Positions 9,397-21,327 of a stretch of DNA of 64,000 bases are shown here, one piece after another (the stretch's first letter is position 1; each line of letters opens with the position of its first letter). A program made the position numbers and the translations under genes. Below the pieces are notes generated by a model. That model had not been told where the DNA came from and ran no database searches. It worked only from the letters and a program-made list of their open reading frames with translations. The DNA is from Taxillus chinensis (Eukaryota; Streptophyta; Magnoliopsida; Santalales; Loranthaceae): assembly GCA_023512835.1 (NCBI GenBank), contig CM042086.1, forward strand, positions 1,405,799 through 1,469,798, in the 5' to 3' direction.

Positions 9397-11645
9397 TGTA
9401 AAGACTCGTATTTGGGTAGTCTTGAGAGATAGTCATTCTATGGGAATGTAACTATCAGGACGGTAGTGTAGCCGTCAATGTGAGCATTTTGACTGTACTT
9501 GGGTCCGATTCCAAGTCGGGGCCCCGTTTGACCCAATTGTTGACTTTTCGGGGTCTATTGGTTGACTTTGCGTTTGAGCGATCATTTGGGTGTACTAATA
9601 TCTGTGTAGTATTGTGCTCGTCATTTCGAGCGTTTTGACTGTAGTTTGACTCAATTTGGAGTTCGGGACCTTGGAGGTTAATTATTGATCGGGTCAATAG
9701 TTGACTAGGTCGATTGACTAGCAAAAATATAAATAGGGGAAAGAGAGCTTCCACGTTACGTTTCAAATTTTTCGCATCTGCGTTGGAGAGCTTAGAGAGA
9801 GAAATAGAGAAGGAAGCTTGGAGGCCTTGGCGATTTGGGGCGTTTTGAGCTCGTTCGAACATCAAGAATCATTCCAAGTAGGTGTTCCATTGATTCTTCA
9901 CCCTTTTCTTGCTGTTTTTTTGGATTAACATGTAACAATTTGATGAAATCATGCAAATTCGTGTTGAACCCTAGAAATTGGGGAAAAACCAATTTTGGGT
10001 TGAATCTTGTATTTAAAATGCGTTCTGAGGGGTAATACGTGATTTAAAACCTAATATATAGTATTATGTATGAGTTTTATGAGATTCCGAAAGGTCTGGA
10101 GGTTTCGGGTTGAATCCAAACGAGAAACAGGTGAAAAACGATGATGAACGATGAATCGTGTGAACTGGGTAGAGAACGACCGATGAGATCGATGGAAATT
10201 GGAAATTTCGAATGTGCGATTTCGAAGGTTCGAAGGTAGGTTCGATGTAGTGTAATTTCGAGTGTCGAATGTGAAATTTTCGAGTATCGTTTGAAGGTAC
10301 TTCAAGGGAGTTTCAAGGCGATTCATGGGTACTTCGAAGGTAGTTTTCGAAGGTAGTTCGAGTGTAGGTTCGAGAGTCGAAGGCAGTCCGAAAAGAGATT
10401 CGAAAATACTGATTCGAAATACGATAAGGCGGATTCGAAAATGTAGTTTCACTGGCGATTCGAAATACGGTTTTGATTGGACCTATTTACAAAGTAACCT
10501 ATACTCATCTACACATTTAAGTATCTACTTAAGTTACTATGTAAATAACGAAATACCCCCCCCATTTGGATTCAAAGAAAAATACTAGAAAAATTAATTC
10601 CCACTATTTCAAAATGTGAAAATTGGGTTTTAGTGTAAAATCTCGGAAAAACCTAAAAGTTCGTAGTGGTGAATTTTTGGAAAGTGGGGTTAGACATCTC
10701 AAAAAAATCCCCAAAAATCAGATTATCTTATTTATGCTATGGGAACCCAATGCCGGGACTTTTGATTTCAAGAAAATAGCTGCTATGGGTACTTCCTTCA
10801 TAAATCAAGGATTAAAGACTTACTTGTGAATACTGCTACGATTCGAAAGGAATATTGAAAATGACATGCCATACTAATGTTAGTATGTTGGTGTGAGGTA
10901 TTGGGGCATGGACTCCGTGACTTGTTTGGGTTCTCACCGTGATGCACCGATGGTGCTATGTGGTTGACGTGGCAGGCATATGCACCGTGGCAGGCCTGTG
11001 TGGCGACTGTGGCCGGGCATATTGCGCTGTGGACAGGCTAAGGCCTGAGTTGAGCCGTTGAGCTCGTAGAGCTAGGGCTGAGTGCCCTGAGCTGGGATCC
11101 CATGGAGGATCGTGGACAAGTGGTCCTGATGTTTGTTGCAGGCTGAGTCCTGATGATTGTGCACACTACACGGTGCACGAGTACACTAAGCATATAGTAT
11201 AGACTTATATGTGTTGCATGATGTGGAGTGTTAGGGTCACCTACTGAGCTTGTCGCTCACCCCTACTTGTTGTTTACCCTTTTCAGGTGTGACCCGAGAC
11301 TAGTGGAGGACTTTCTTCCAGGAGGACGCCCCCTACTCTGATGTATGATACAGTTATATTCTGTATTGTTTTATGTGATATCCCGGACCTGGGTCCGTGG
11401 ACAGTTGTATTTGCATACTGTATGATGTGATGTCTGTATGACTGTTTGATTCTTCGTATGCATGATGATGTATAGGAAGGTACAGGATTACCCTTGATGT
11501 ATGACTGTACAGGGTTGCATATTGGAGACAGCACCCGCGGTGTAGTCTCTATTGGTGCTAGTCACCAACCCCTTGACCTATCGGGTGCGGGCAAGGGGAA
11601 GTCATGTTCCTAGTTCCGGGTTCCCTGGAATTTGGGGGCGTGACA
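9397..11645 (+). mobile_element. Gypsy LTR B, 2249 bp, shared by units 1 and 2
   Basis: The LTR has the same ends and layout as LTR A. It is the 3' LTR of unit 1 and the 5' LTR of unit 2, with no flanking duplicate on either side: the purine tract is directly upstream and the primer site directly downstream. Most differences from LTR A and LTR C fall on CAG or CTG triplets. Confidence 0.93.
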
Positions 11646-12181
11646 AGTTGGTATCAGAGCATGGTCTAGTGGACCTAGGTTAGTGAGGGGTGGTTAATTG
11701 ATTCCATGTGACTTGGAAAACTGTAAGGAGGGCGCCTGATCAACGCAGTCCTTACAGGTATTCTAGGTTATGTTGGTGTCAGTTAGATCATCCTAGGAGC
11801 ATACATAGGGTGCATTGCTAGTGGTATGATTGTGTGCATATAGGGCACTAGATTGTCTTTGTGTGTGATGTGCTCGTATGTGGTGCCAGGATGGCCCGTG
11901 GCCGTGAGAGCCAGGACTGGATGTGGTGTACCCTATGGGGTGACACGATGCTATATGCATGGTTGTGGACCTACGGGTCATGTGGTGTACCCTATGGGGT
12001 GACACGATGCTATATGCATGGTTGTGGACCTACAGGTCATGTGGTGTACCCTGATGGGGGACACGATGCTATATGCATGGTATGGACCTACGGGTCGTGT
12101 GGTGAGAACCTACAAGTCGGTTGTGCCTTTGATGGTCGTTTGTCTTATTGATCGTTTGTTGTTTGTTGTTGTGGCCGGTGT
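11646..12181 (+). other. Leader of unit 2 with intact primer binding site
   Basis: The primer site TGGTATCAGAGC is at 11649-11660 and is complete. The 59-bp tandem repeat (three units, 11924-12099) follows. No long gene-like frame is seen before the gag ATG at 12182. Confidence 0.85.
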
Positions 12182-13330
12182 GATGGCACCACCGAGGAGA
12201 GCTATCCGAGGCCAAGGCCCGGCAGAGGAGCCCACGATAGAGTCGGGGCACCAGGGGCAGCAGAGCCCGCAGCAGAGATCGTCGGCTCCCGTTGTGGGAC
12301 CTGATTTGGCTCGAGTATTGATTCGGTTGCAGGGAGGCCATGCAGGGTATGCGGGGGCTCGATGAGGGATATGGCTAGAGAGGTGGATGAGCTGAAGAGG
12401 CAACGGCGGCCTCGGCGGCCACCACGGCCTCGGCGGCGAGGAGGCGAGGGTGGTGCGGGATGTGCACAGCCAGGAGGTCGTGATAGAGCCAGCACGACGA
12501 GGAGTGGATTGGGCTGCACGGTTTTGAAACATGCACCCAGGACTTTTGAGGATGGTTCACGGCCTGAGGTAGCCGAGGACCTGATTAGATGGACAGAGGA
12601 CATCTTTGAGATGATTGGGGTGCCAGGATGAGGAGCGGGTGCGCGTGGCGACGCACTATCTGTTGGGTATCCCACGCAAGTGGTGGGAATCCACTAGAGC
12701 TGTCCATGGCGATCAGATGAGCTGGAGAGAGTTTGTTGAGCGCTTCTTTGGGGAGTATTTTCCCGGCTCGTTGCGGTATGCTCGACGTAGAGAGTATTAT
12801 GAGCTTGTGCAAGGGTAGCATGACCGTGGGTGAGTATGTGCAAGCCTTCACAGATTTGGGGCGGTTTGCTCTTGGAGTCTTGGGAAAAGGAAGGCCGGAA
12901 GACGCAGGACTTCATTCAGGGCTTGAGGCCATCTTTGAAAAGACAACTGGAACCGATGCGATTGACCGGCCTACCGGGAGGCGGTCGACAAGGCGATCAT
13001 TATTGAGCGAGGTCAGGATCGGGCGAGAGCTCGAGGCCGGGGGGTTCGGCAGGTCCGAGCAAGAAGAGGCGAGTGGGGAGAGCGGTGCCGCTCGCCTGAG
13101 AGGAGGCAGGTGCGAGAGGGTTTCCGACCAGGTGGTGGGCCCCCGGGAGAGTTCGGCCAGCAGGAGGCCAGGGACCTGTTGGAGTTGTGGTTTGACCGGG
13201 CATGTCTCGAGAGATCGCCCAAGGAAAAAGATGACCTGTTTCCGATGCGGGAAAGTAGGGCATGGAGCTAGGGAATGTGTTACCCTTAGCTCAACCAGGC
13301 GGTGTAGGCCCTCGTCCGAGAGATCGGGGA
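12182..13330 (+). pseudogene. gag: Gypsy gag, unit 2, frame-shifted
   Basis: This copy has the same start (MAPPRRAIRGQGP) and domain order as unit 1. The capsid-like core is at about 12500-12960, followed by two zinc knuckles near 13179-13280. In the first, the last cysteine of the CCHC set is lost: GACTGC of unit 1 reads GATCGC here (DC to DR), a change at a CTG. Frame breaks occur at about 12330, 12520, 12610 and 12815, mostly next to CAG or CTG. The protein as written cannot be made in one piece, but the breaks may partly be consensus errors. Confidence 0.87.
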
Positions 13331-13559
13331 CAGAGGAGTGGGACTCCATCTCGGAGGTCGGTGCCGCCGGCACACGAGCACGCAGATGCGACTGCGGTGC
13401 GGCGGCCTCGGCGGGAGGCACAGGGTCATGTTGATCGGCGGGGCAAGGCCCCAATGGGCCAGGCTAGTGGCGGTGGACCACGAGGGAGGACTTTTGCCCT
13501 CACCAGCGAGAGGCGAGAGGTTCCACCAGGTGGATGAGGCAGGAGCAGGACCTTCGGTG

Positions 13560-16500
13560 GTGAGAGGTACCATCATCATTTCTCATACTATTTGTTCAGT
13601 TTTGATTGATACTGGTGCTACCCATTCTTTTATTTCGTATGCTACGGTGGTTGGATTAGAGTTAGACCAGGAGACAGTGAATCAGTCTCTGATGGTTGCT
13701 TCACCTTTGGGTGGAATTGTGATACTTGAGAGTATCCTGTCGTGCTTGTCAGGTAACACTTGGGGGTGTTAACCTGTTGTGTGATTTGTATATCATGGAG
13801 TTAGATGATTTCGATGTTATCCTGGGTATGGAATAGTTAGTCTCCGTGGAGGCCAAGATTGATTGTTTTCGACGGCGTGTGACGTTCCTCACACCAGGGG
13901 GCACGCGGGGTGTCTTTGTGGGTGAGTGGACCGAGGAGGCATGCAAGGTTGGGACCATTGAGGCATGGGTGGGGTGATGTGACCCACCGGTTAGCGACTT
14001 GACATTGGTTGACAGGAGGAGAGAGGGGAAGGCTGTTTTGCCACCCATTGTAGATCGGTTCCCGGATGTGTTTCCCGAGGACTTGGTCGGTTTGCCACCC
14101 GTGAGGGAGGTAGAGTTTTCGATCGAGTTGTTGCCAGGGACAACACCGATCGGGTTAGCGGCCTACAAGGATGGCACCGACGAGCTTAGAGAGCTCAAGA
14201 GACGGATAGATGACCTATTGGCGCGAGGCTTTATCAAGGCGGAGTAGCTCACCGTGGGGTGCTCCGGTGTTGTTCGCCAAGAAGGCGGATGGTTCACTTC
14301 GGCCTGTGTATAGACTACCGGAAGTTGAACCAGGTGATCGTGAAGAACAGTATCCATTGCCGAGGATTGATGACCTTGTTCGATCGGTTTCGAGGTGCGA
14401 GATGGTTTTCCAAGATAGACTTGAGGTCTGGATACCATCGATTGAGGGTTAGGGAGGCAGATATCCCTAAGACCGCGTTCAGTTGTCGTTATGGGCATTA
14501 TGAGTGGCTTGTGATGCCGTTTGGGCTCACGAATGCTCCAGCGGTGTTTATGGGATTGATAAACCAGGTGTTTGCTCCATTTTTAGATATGTTCGTTGTG
14601 GTGTTCATCGATGATATTTTGGTCTATTCGACGACCAAGAGGGAGCATGAGGAGCATTTGCAGGTTGTGTTGCGGACCTTGCGAGAGCATCGGTTGTATG
14701 CGAAGTTCACAAAATGTGACTTCGGGTGCAACAGTGCACTTCTTGGGGCATGTGGTATCTTCGGAGGGTATCACGGTGGATCCTGAGAAGATTGAGGCAA
14801 TCATGTCGTGGAAGAGGCCCACGAATGTGTTTGAGATTCGTAGCTTCCTTGGTTTGGCAAGGCTATTATCGGAGGTTCGTGGAGGATTTTTCCCGGTTGG
14901 CGGCTCCTATGACACACTTGACTAGGAAGGGAGTTCCTTTCATTTGGTCCGATGCGTGTGAGAGTGCTTTCATGGAGTCGAAAGGCACGATTGACCTCAA
15001 CACCTATCTTGATTCTTCCACAGGAGGGTGTGCCTTTCGAGGTGTATTGTGATGCTTCCAGGGTGGGACTTGGTTGTGTGTTGATGCGAGACGCGGCAGG
15101 TGATTGCTTATGGGTCTAGGCGGTTGAGACCACATGAGCAGAACTATCCCACGCATGATTTGGAGTTGGGCTGCAGTGATCTTTACACTTAAGAGTCGGG
15201 CGGCATTATCTCCTTGGGGAGAAGTTTGTGGTGTATACGGACCACAAGAGCTTGCGATATATCTTCTCTCGGCGAGACCTGAACCGCAGACAGAGGCGGT
15301 GGGTGGAGTACGCAACGGTTTCGGTTTGATATGATGTATACCCCTGGGAAGGGTAATGTGGTGGCGATGCTCGAGTAGGAAGAGCAGGGCCGTGGTGGCC
15401 CATTGTGCCATTAAGGAATGGGAGATGATGGGTCGGTTAGCGAGCGATGAGGTTGCGAGATGGTGACCGGCGAGGGGCGAGGGACCCTCGGTGTTGTTGT
15501 AGGTCCCCAGAGATGCGGCACGGGATCATAGAGGATCACTGGGGGACGTTGATTGTGAGGTCATTAGGGACAGGATTCGACCGGGCAAGCACCTTCGATT
15601 GGGTGAGGATGCGAGCATGTCTTTGCGGTATAGGGGTAGATTGATAGTTCCCACTTCTCTTCAGGAGGAGGTTCTTCGGGAATTTCACCGGTCGAGGTTA
15701 GGCTGTACATCCTGGTGGGACCAAGATGTACCATGCTGTGAGAAGGCGATTTTGGTGGCCAGGCCTGAAGAAGGCCGTTGCTGATTTTGTGAGGAGGTGC
15801 TTGACCTGTCGGCGGTCAAGGCGAGAGCACCCGAGATCACTTGTGAGTTGCGATCTTTGCCAGGTGCGAGTGGAAATGGGACCACGTGACCATGGATTTT
15901 GTCACTGGACTTCCTCGTTCCAGGGGACACGACACTATATGGGTTATTGTGGACCGATTGACCAAATCGGCGCATTTTATTCCGATTCGAGAGACAGACC
16001 CAGGTGAGGACTTTGGGACAGAGGTATATTGATGTTATTGTGCGGTTGCATGGAGTCCCATTATCTATTGTATCTGATCGGGATGCGAGGTTCACCTCTC
16101 GGTTTTGGAGACAATTGCGGCGAGCTTTGGGCACTAGGGTGAACCTCAGGTCTGACCTTTCATCCGCGACGGATGGCGATCCCGAGTGGACGATTCGACG
16201 CTCGAGGATATGTTGCGTGCCTGTGTCCTAGATTTTGGAGGTTGTTGGGAGACTCACCTTCCTTTGGTGGAGTTCTCTTACAACAACGATTATCGATCCA
16301 CGATTGGGATGGCTCCATATGAGGCGCTGTATGGGCGGCCTTGTCGATCACCCTTGTGTTGGGCACGAGACGGGAGAGACAGCGGTTCTCGGTCCCGATA
16401 TGGTTCGAGAAACCACGGAGATAGTGCGATTGATTAGACGGCGTATGCCGACAAAGACGAGTAAGCGAGAAGTCCTACGCGGACCAGAGGCGTCGACCCT

Positions 16501-16943
16501 TGCAGTTTGAGGTGGGTGACCGTGTATTTTTGAGGGTTTCGCCGCGTCGAGGGCATCGGAGGTTTGGACGTGGATCCAAACTCTCCCCTCGTTTTGTGGG
16601 GCCGTTTGAGATTGTTGCCACCGTGGGCGCAGTGGCTTATCGGTTAGCTTTGCCACCGGAGTTAGCGCGGGTACATGATGTGTTTCATGTGTCTCAGTTG
16701 AGACGGTATCACCCAGATCCTTCTCATGTGTTGGACTATCGCGAGATCGACTTGGCTGACGATGGTGCTGTTGTTGAGATGCCGGCACAGATTTTGGACA
16801 GGCGGGACCAGGTCTTGCGAGGCAAGACGATCCCACTAGTTCGGGTGTTATGGCGACACCGAGGCATGGAGGAGCAAACTTGGGAGAAAGAGAGCCAGAT
16901 GCGGATTCTTCATCCTGAGCTGTTCGAGGATGATCAGTCCTGA
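13560..16943 (+). pseudogene. pol: Gypsy pol, unit 2: protease to chromodomain
   Basis: Protease lies at about 13565-13835 (VLIDTGATHSF) with the same ILGME-stop as unit 1. RT is at about 14080-14930 with FIDD at 14604. RNase H is at about 15030-15370. Integrase is at about 15720-16440 ([18 protein letters not shown] with the HHCC-type cysteines, then VEFSYNNDY, GMAPYEALYGRP). The last 147 codons (16500-16943) are open and hold the integrase C-terminus and chromodomain (PLVRVLWRHRGMEEQTWEKE), ending HPELFEDDQS. It closely resembles unit 1 throughout, and its own frame breaks fall at different CAG/CTG sites. Confidence 0.9.
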
Positions 16944-17214
16944 GGTGGGGAGGATGTGAGGACCTTCCCTGAGGTATGAGTTATGTTTTTTATGCATTTG
17001 TTTTGCATATGTTGTTTGAGATGTGGTTTAGCTCGTTATTGTTGGATCTTGTGCCCAGTGTGGGTTCTGTTTGGCTTGTTGTGCATTGCCTTGCACATGT
17101 GTGATCGGTGATCATGCTTTATGTTTTGTTGTTGGGATATTGAGCTTGAATTTTGCTATGTCATTTGGGCATGTGTTTTATTTTCGAGGACGAAAAGTCC
17201 TAAGGTGGGGAGGA
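16944..17214 (+). other. Untranslated 3' tail of unit 2 with two polypurine tracts
   Basis: As in unit 1, GAGGTGGGGAGGA stands right after the pol stop (about 16943-16955) and AAGGTGGGGAGGA stands just before LTR C (17202-17214). Nothing coding lies between. Confidence 0.75.
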
Positions 17215-19472
17215 TGTAAAGACTCGTATTTGGGTAGTCTTGAGAGATAGTCATTCTATGGGAATGTAACTATCAGGACGGTAGTGTAGCCGTCAATGTG
17301 AGCATTTTGACTGTACTTGGGTCCGATTCCAAGTCGGGGCCCCGTTTGACCCAATTGTTGACTTTTCGGGGTCTATTGGTTGACTTTGCGTTTGAGCGAT
17401 CATTTGGGTGTACTAATATCTGTGTAGTATTGTGCTCGTCATTTCGAGCGTTTTGACCGTAGTTTGACTCAATTTGGAGTTCGGGACCTTGGAGGTTAAT
17501 TATTGATGGGGTCAATAGTTGACTAGGTCGATTGACTAGCAAAAATATAAATAGGGGAAAGAGAGCTTCCACGTTACGTTTCGAGATTTCGCATCTGCGT
17601 TGGAGAGCTTAGAGAGAGAAATAGAGAAGGAAGCTTGGAGGCCTTGGCGATTTGGGGCGTTTTGAGCTCGTTCGAACATCAAGAATCATTCCAAGTAGGT
17701 GTTCCATTGATTCTTCACCCTTTTCTTGCTGTTTTTTGGATTAACATGTAACAATTTGATGAAATCATGCAAATTCGTGTTGAACCCTAGAAATTGGGGA
17801 AAAACCAATTTTGGGTTGAATCTTGTATTTAAAATGCGTTCTGAGGGGTAATACGTGATTTAAAACCTAATATATAGTATTATGTATGAGTTTTATGAGA
17901 TTCCGAAAGGTCCGGAGGTTTCGGGTTGAATCCAAACGAGAAACAGTGAAAAACGATGATGAACGATGAATCGTCGTGAACTGGTAGAGAAACGACCGAT
18001 GAGATCGACCTGGAAATTGGAAATTTCGAATGTGCGATTTCGAAGGTTCGAAGGTAGGTTCGATGTAGTGTAATTTCGAGTGTCGAATGTGAAATTTTCG
18101 AGTATCGTTTCGAAGGTTCGAAGGTACTTCGAAGGGAGTTTCGAAGGCAGTTCATGGGTACTTCGAAGGTAGTTTTCGAAGGTAGTTCGAGTGTAGGTTC
18201 GAGAGTCGAAGGCAGTCCGAAAAGAGATTCGAAAATACAGATTCGAAATACAAGAAAGGCGATTCGAAAATGTAGTTTCACTGGCGATTCGAAATACGGT
18301 TTTGACTGGACCTATTTACAAAGTAACCTATACTCATCTACACATTTAAGTATCTACTTAAGTTACTATGTAAATAACGAAATACCCCCCCCCCATTTGG
18401 ATTCAAAGAAAAATACTAGAAAAATTAATTCCCACTATTTCAAAATGTGAAAATTGGGTTTTAGTGTAAAATCTCGGAAAAACCTAAAAGTTCGTAGTGG
18501 TGAATTTTTGGAAAGTGGGGTTAGACATCTCAAAAAAAATCCCCAAAAATCAGATTATCTTATTTATGCTATGGGAACCCAATGCCGGGACTTTTGATTT
18601 CAAGAAAATAGGCGCTATGGGTACTTCCTTCATAAATCAAGGATTAAAGACTTACTTGTGAATACTGGCTACGATTCGAAAGGAATATTGAAAATGACAT
18701 GCCATACTAATGTTAGTATGTTGGTGTGAGGTATTGGGGCATGGACTCCGTGACTTGTTTGGGTTCTCACCGTGATACACCGATGGTGCTATGTGGTTGA
18801 TGTGGCGGCATATGCACCGTGGCGGGCCGTGTGGCGACCGTGGCCGGGCATATTACGCGTGGACGAGCTAAGGCCTGAGTTGAGCCGTTGAGCTCGTAGA
18901 GCTAGGGCCGAGTGCCCGAGCCGGGATCCCATGGAGGATCGTGGACAAGTGGTCCTGATGTTTGTTGCAGTCGAGTCCGATGATTGTGCACACTACACGG
19001 TGCACGAGTACACTAAGCATATAGTATAGACTTATATGTGTTGCATGATGTGGAGTGTTAGGGTCACCTACTGAGCTTGTCGCTCACCCCTACTTGTTGT
19101 TTACCCTTTTCAGGTGTGACCCGAGACTAGTGGAGGACTTTCTTCCAGGAGGACGCCCCCTACTCTGATGTATGATACAGTTATATTCTGTATTGTTTTA
19201 TGTGATATCCCGGGCCTGGGTCCGTGGACAGTTGTTTTTGCATACTGTATGATGTGATGTCTGTATGACTGTTTGATTCTTCGTATGCATGATGATGTAT
19301 AGGAAGGTACAGGATTACCCTTGATGTATGACTGTACAGGGTTGCATATTGGAGACAGCACCCGCGGTGTAGTCTCTATTGGTGCTAGTCACCAACCCCT
19401 TGACCTATCGGGTGCGGGCAAGGGGAAGTCATGTTCCTAGTTCCGGGTTCCCTGGAATTTGGGGGCGTGACA
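17215..19472 (+). mobile_element. Gypsy LTR C, 2258 bp
   Basis: Third LTR of the tandem array, almost the same as A and B, with TG/CA ends. It is the 3' LTR of unit 2 and the 5' LTR of the chimeric unit 3. Primer site TGGTATCGAGC follows at 19476-19486, one base short as in unit 1. Confidence 0.92.
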
Positions 19473-20010
19473 AGTTGGTATCGAGCATGGTCTAGTGGAC
19501 CTAGGGTTGGGAGGGGTGGTTAATTGATTCCATGTGACTTGGAAAACTGTAAGGAGGGCGCCTGATCAACGCAGTCCTTACAGGTATTCTAGGTTATGTT
19601 GGTGTCAGTTAGATCATCCTAGGAGCATACATAGGGTGCATTGCTAGTGGTATGATTGTGTGCATATAGGGCACTAGATTGTCTTTGTGTGTGATGTGCT
19701 CGTATGTGGTGCCAGGGATGGCCCGTGGCCGTGAGAGCCAGGATTGGATGTGGTGTACCCTATGGGGTGACACGATGCTATATGCATGGTTGTGGACCTA
19801 CGGGTCATGTGGTGTACCCTATGGGGTGACACGATGCTATATGCATGGTTGTGGACCTACGGGTCATGTGGTGTACCTTGATGGGGGGACACGATGCTAT
19901 ATGCATGGTATGGACCTACGGGTCGTGTGGTGAGAACCTACAAGTCGGTTGTGCCTTTGATGGTCGTTTGTCTTATTGATCGTTTGTTGTTTGTTGTTGT
20001 GGCCGGTGTG
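19473..20010 (+). other. Leader of unit 3
   Basis: Primer binding site at 19476-19486, then the 59-bp tandem repeat (19751-19926). The sequence is still family-1 in type. No gene is seen before the gag ATG at 20011. Confidence 0.8.
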
Positions 20011-21327
20011 ATGGCACCACCGAGGAGAGCTATCCGAGGCCAAGGCCCGGCAGAGGAGCCCACGATAGAGTCGGGGCACCAGGGGCAGCAGAGCCCGCAG
20101 CGAGAGATCGTCGGCTCCCGTTGTGGGACCTGATTTGGCTCAGGTATTGATTCGGTTGCAAGGAGGCCATGCAGGGTATGCAGGGCTCGATGAGGGATAT
20201 GGCTAGAGAGGTGGATGAGCCGAAGAGGCAACAAGCGCCTCGGCAGCCCACCACGACCTCGGCGACCACCACGGCCTCGGCGGCGGCGGAGGCGAGGGTG
20301 GTGCGGGATGTGCACCAGCCAGGAGGTCGTGATAGAGCCAGCACGACGAGGAGTGGATTGGGCTGCACAGTTTTTGAAACATGCACCCAGGACTTTTGAG
20401 GATGGTTCACGGCCTGAGGTAGCCGAGGACTGGATTAGATGGACAGAGGACATCTTTGAGATGATTGGGGTGCCAGATGAGGAGCGGGTGCGCGTGGCGA
20501 TGCACTATTTGTTGGGTATCCCACGCAGGTGGTGGGAATCCACTAGAGCTGTCCATGGCAGTCAGATGAGCTGGAGAGAGTTTGTTGAGCGCTTCTTTGG
20601 GGAGTATTTTCCCAGCTCGTTGCAATATGCTCGACGTAGAGAGTATTATGAGCTTGTGCAGGGTAGCATGACTGTGGGTGAGTATGTGCAAGCCTTCACG
20701 CATTTGGGGCGGTTTGCTCTGGAGTCTTGGGAAAAGGAAGGCCGGAAGACGCAGGACTTCATTCAGGGCTTGAGGCCATCTTTGAAAAGACAACTGGAAC
20801 CGATGCGGTTGACCAGCCTACGGGAGGCGGTCGACAAGGCGATCATTATTGAGCGAGGTCAGGATCAGGCGAGAGCTCAGAGGCCGGGCGGTTCGGCAGG
20901 TCTGAGCAAGAAGAGGCAGAGTGGGGAGAGCAGTGCCGCTCAGCCTGAGAGGAGGCAGGTGCAGAGAGTTTCTAGCCAGGCGGTGGGACCCCGTGAGGGG
21001 CCAGCTGCGGTGAGAGGTACGATTTTGGTTTCACGCACTATTTGTACTGTTTTGATTGATACTGGTGCTACACAGTCGTTCATTGCGCACTCCACTGTAG
21101 AGGGATTGGAGTTGGATTGTACCACCGTCGATCAGCCCCTTGTGGTTGATACACCTGTAGGGGGCCTGGTGGTGATTGATAGGGTCTGTTCGGAATGTGA
21201 GGTTACTCTCGGAGGTGTTGACCTCCGGTGTAACCTATTTGTGATGCACTTTGATGCTTTCGATGTAATATTGGGTATGGACTGGTTGACCCGTGTAGAG
21301 GCAGTGATTGAGTGTTATAGGCGATGA
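20011..21327 (+). pseudogene. gag-pro: Chimeric gypsy gag-protease, unit 3, no zinc knuckles
   Basis: The ATG start is as in the other copies; one frame break near 20100 separates the first 30 or so codons, after which a 370-codon frame (20215-21327) runs from gag into protease. The capsid-like core is at about 20350-20850. The protease (about 21010-21300) carries LIDTGATQSF and DVILGMDWL. Up to about 20,960 the sequence follows family 1; from about 21,000 it is clearly more distant. The zinc-knuckle region present in units 1, 2 and G is absent. The frame ends at TGA where the others read CGx, a C-to-T change at CpG. It could not package RNA in the normal way. Confidence 0.85.
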
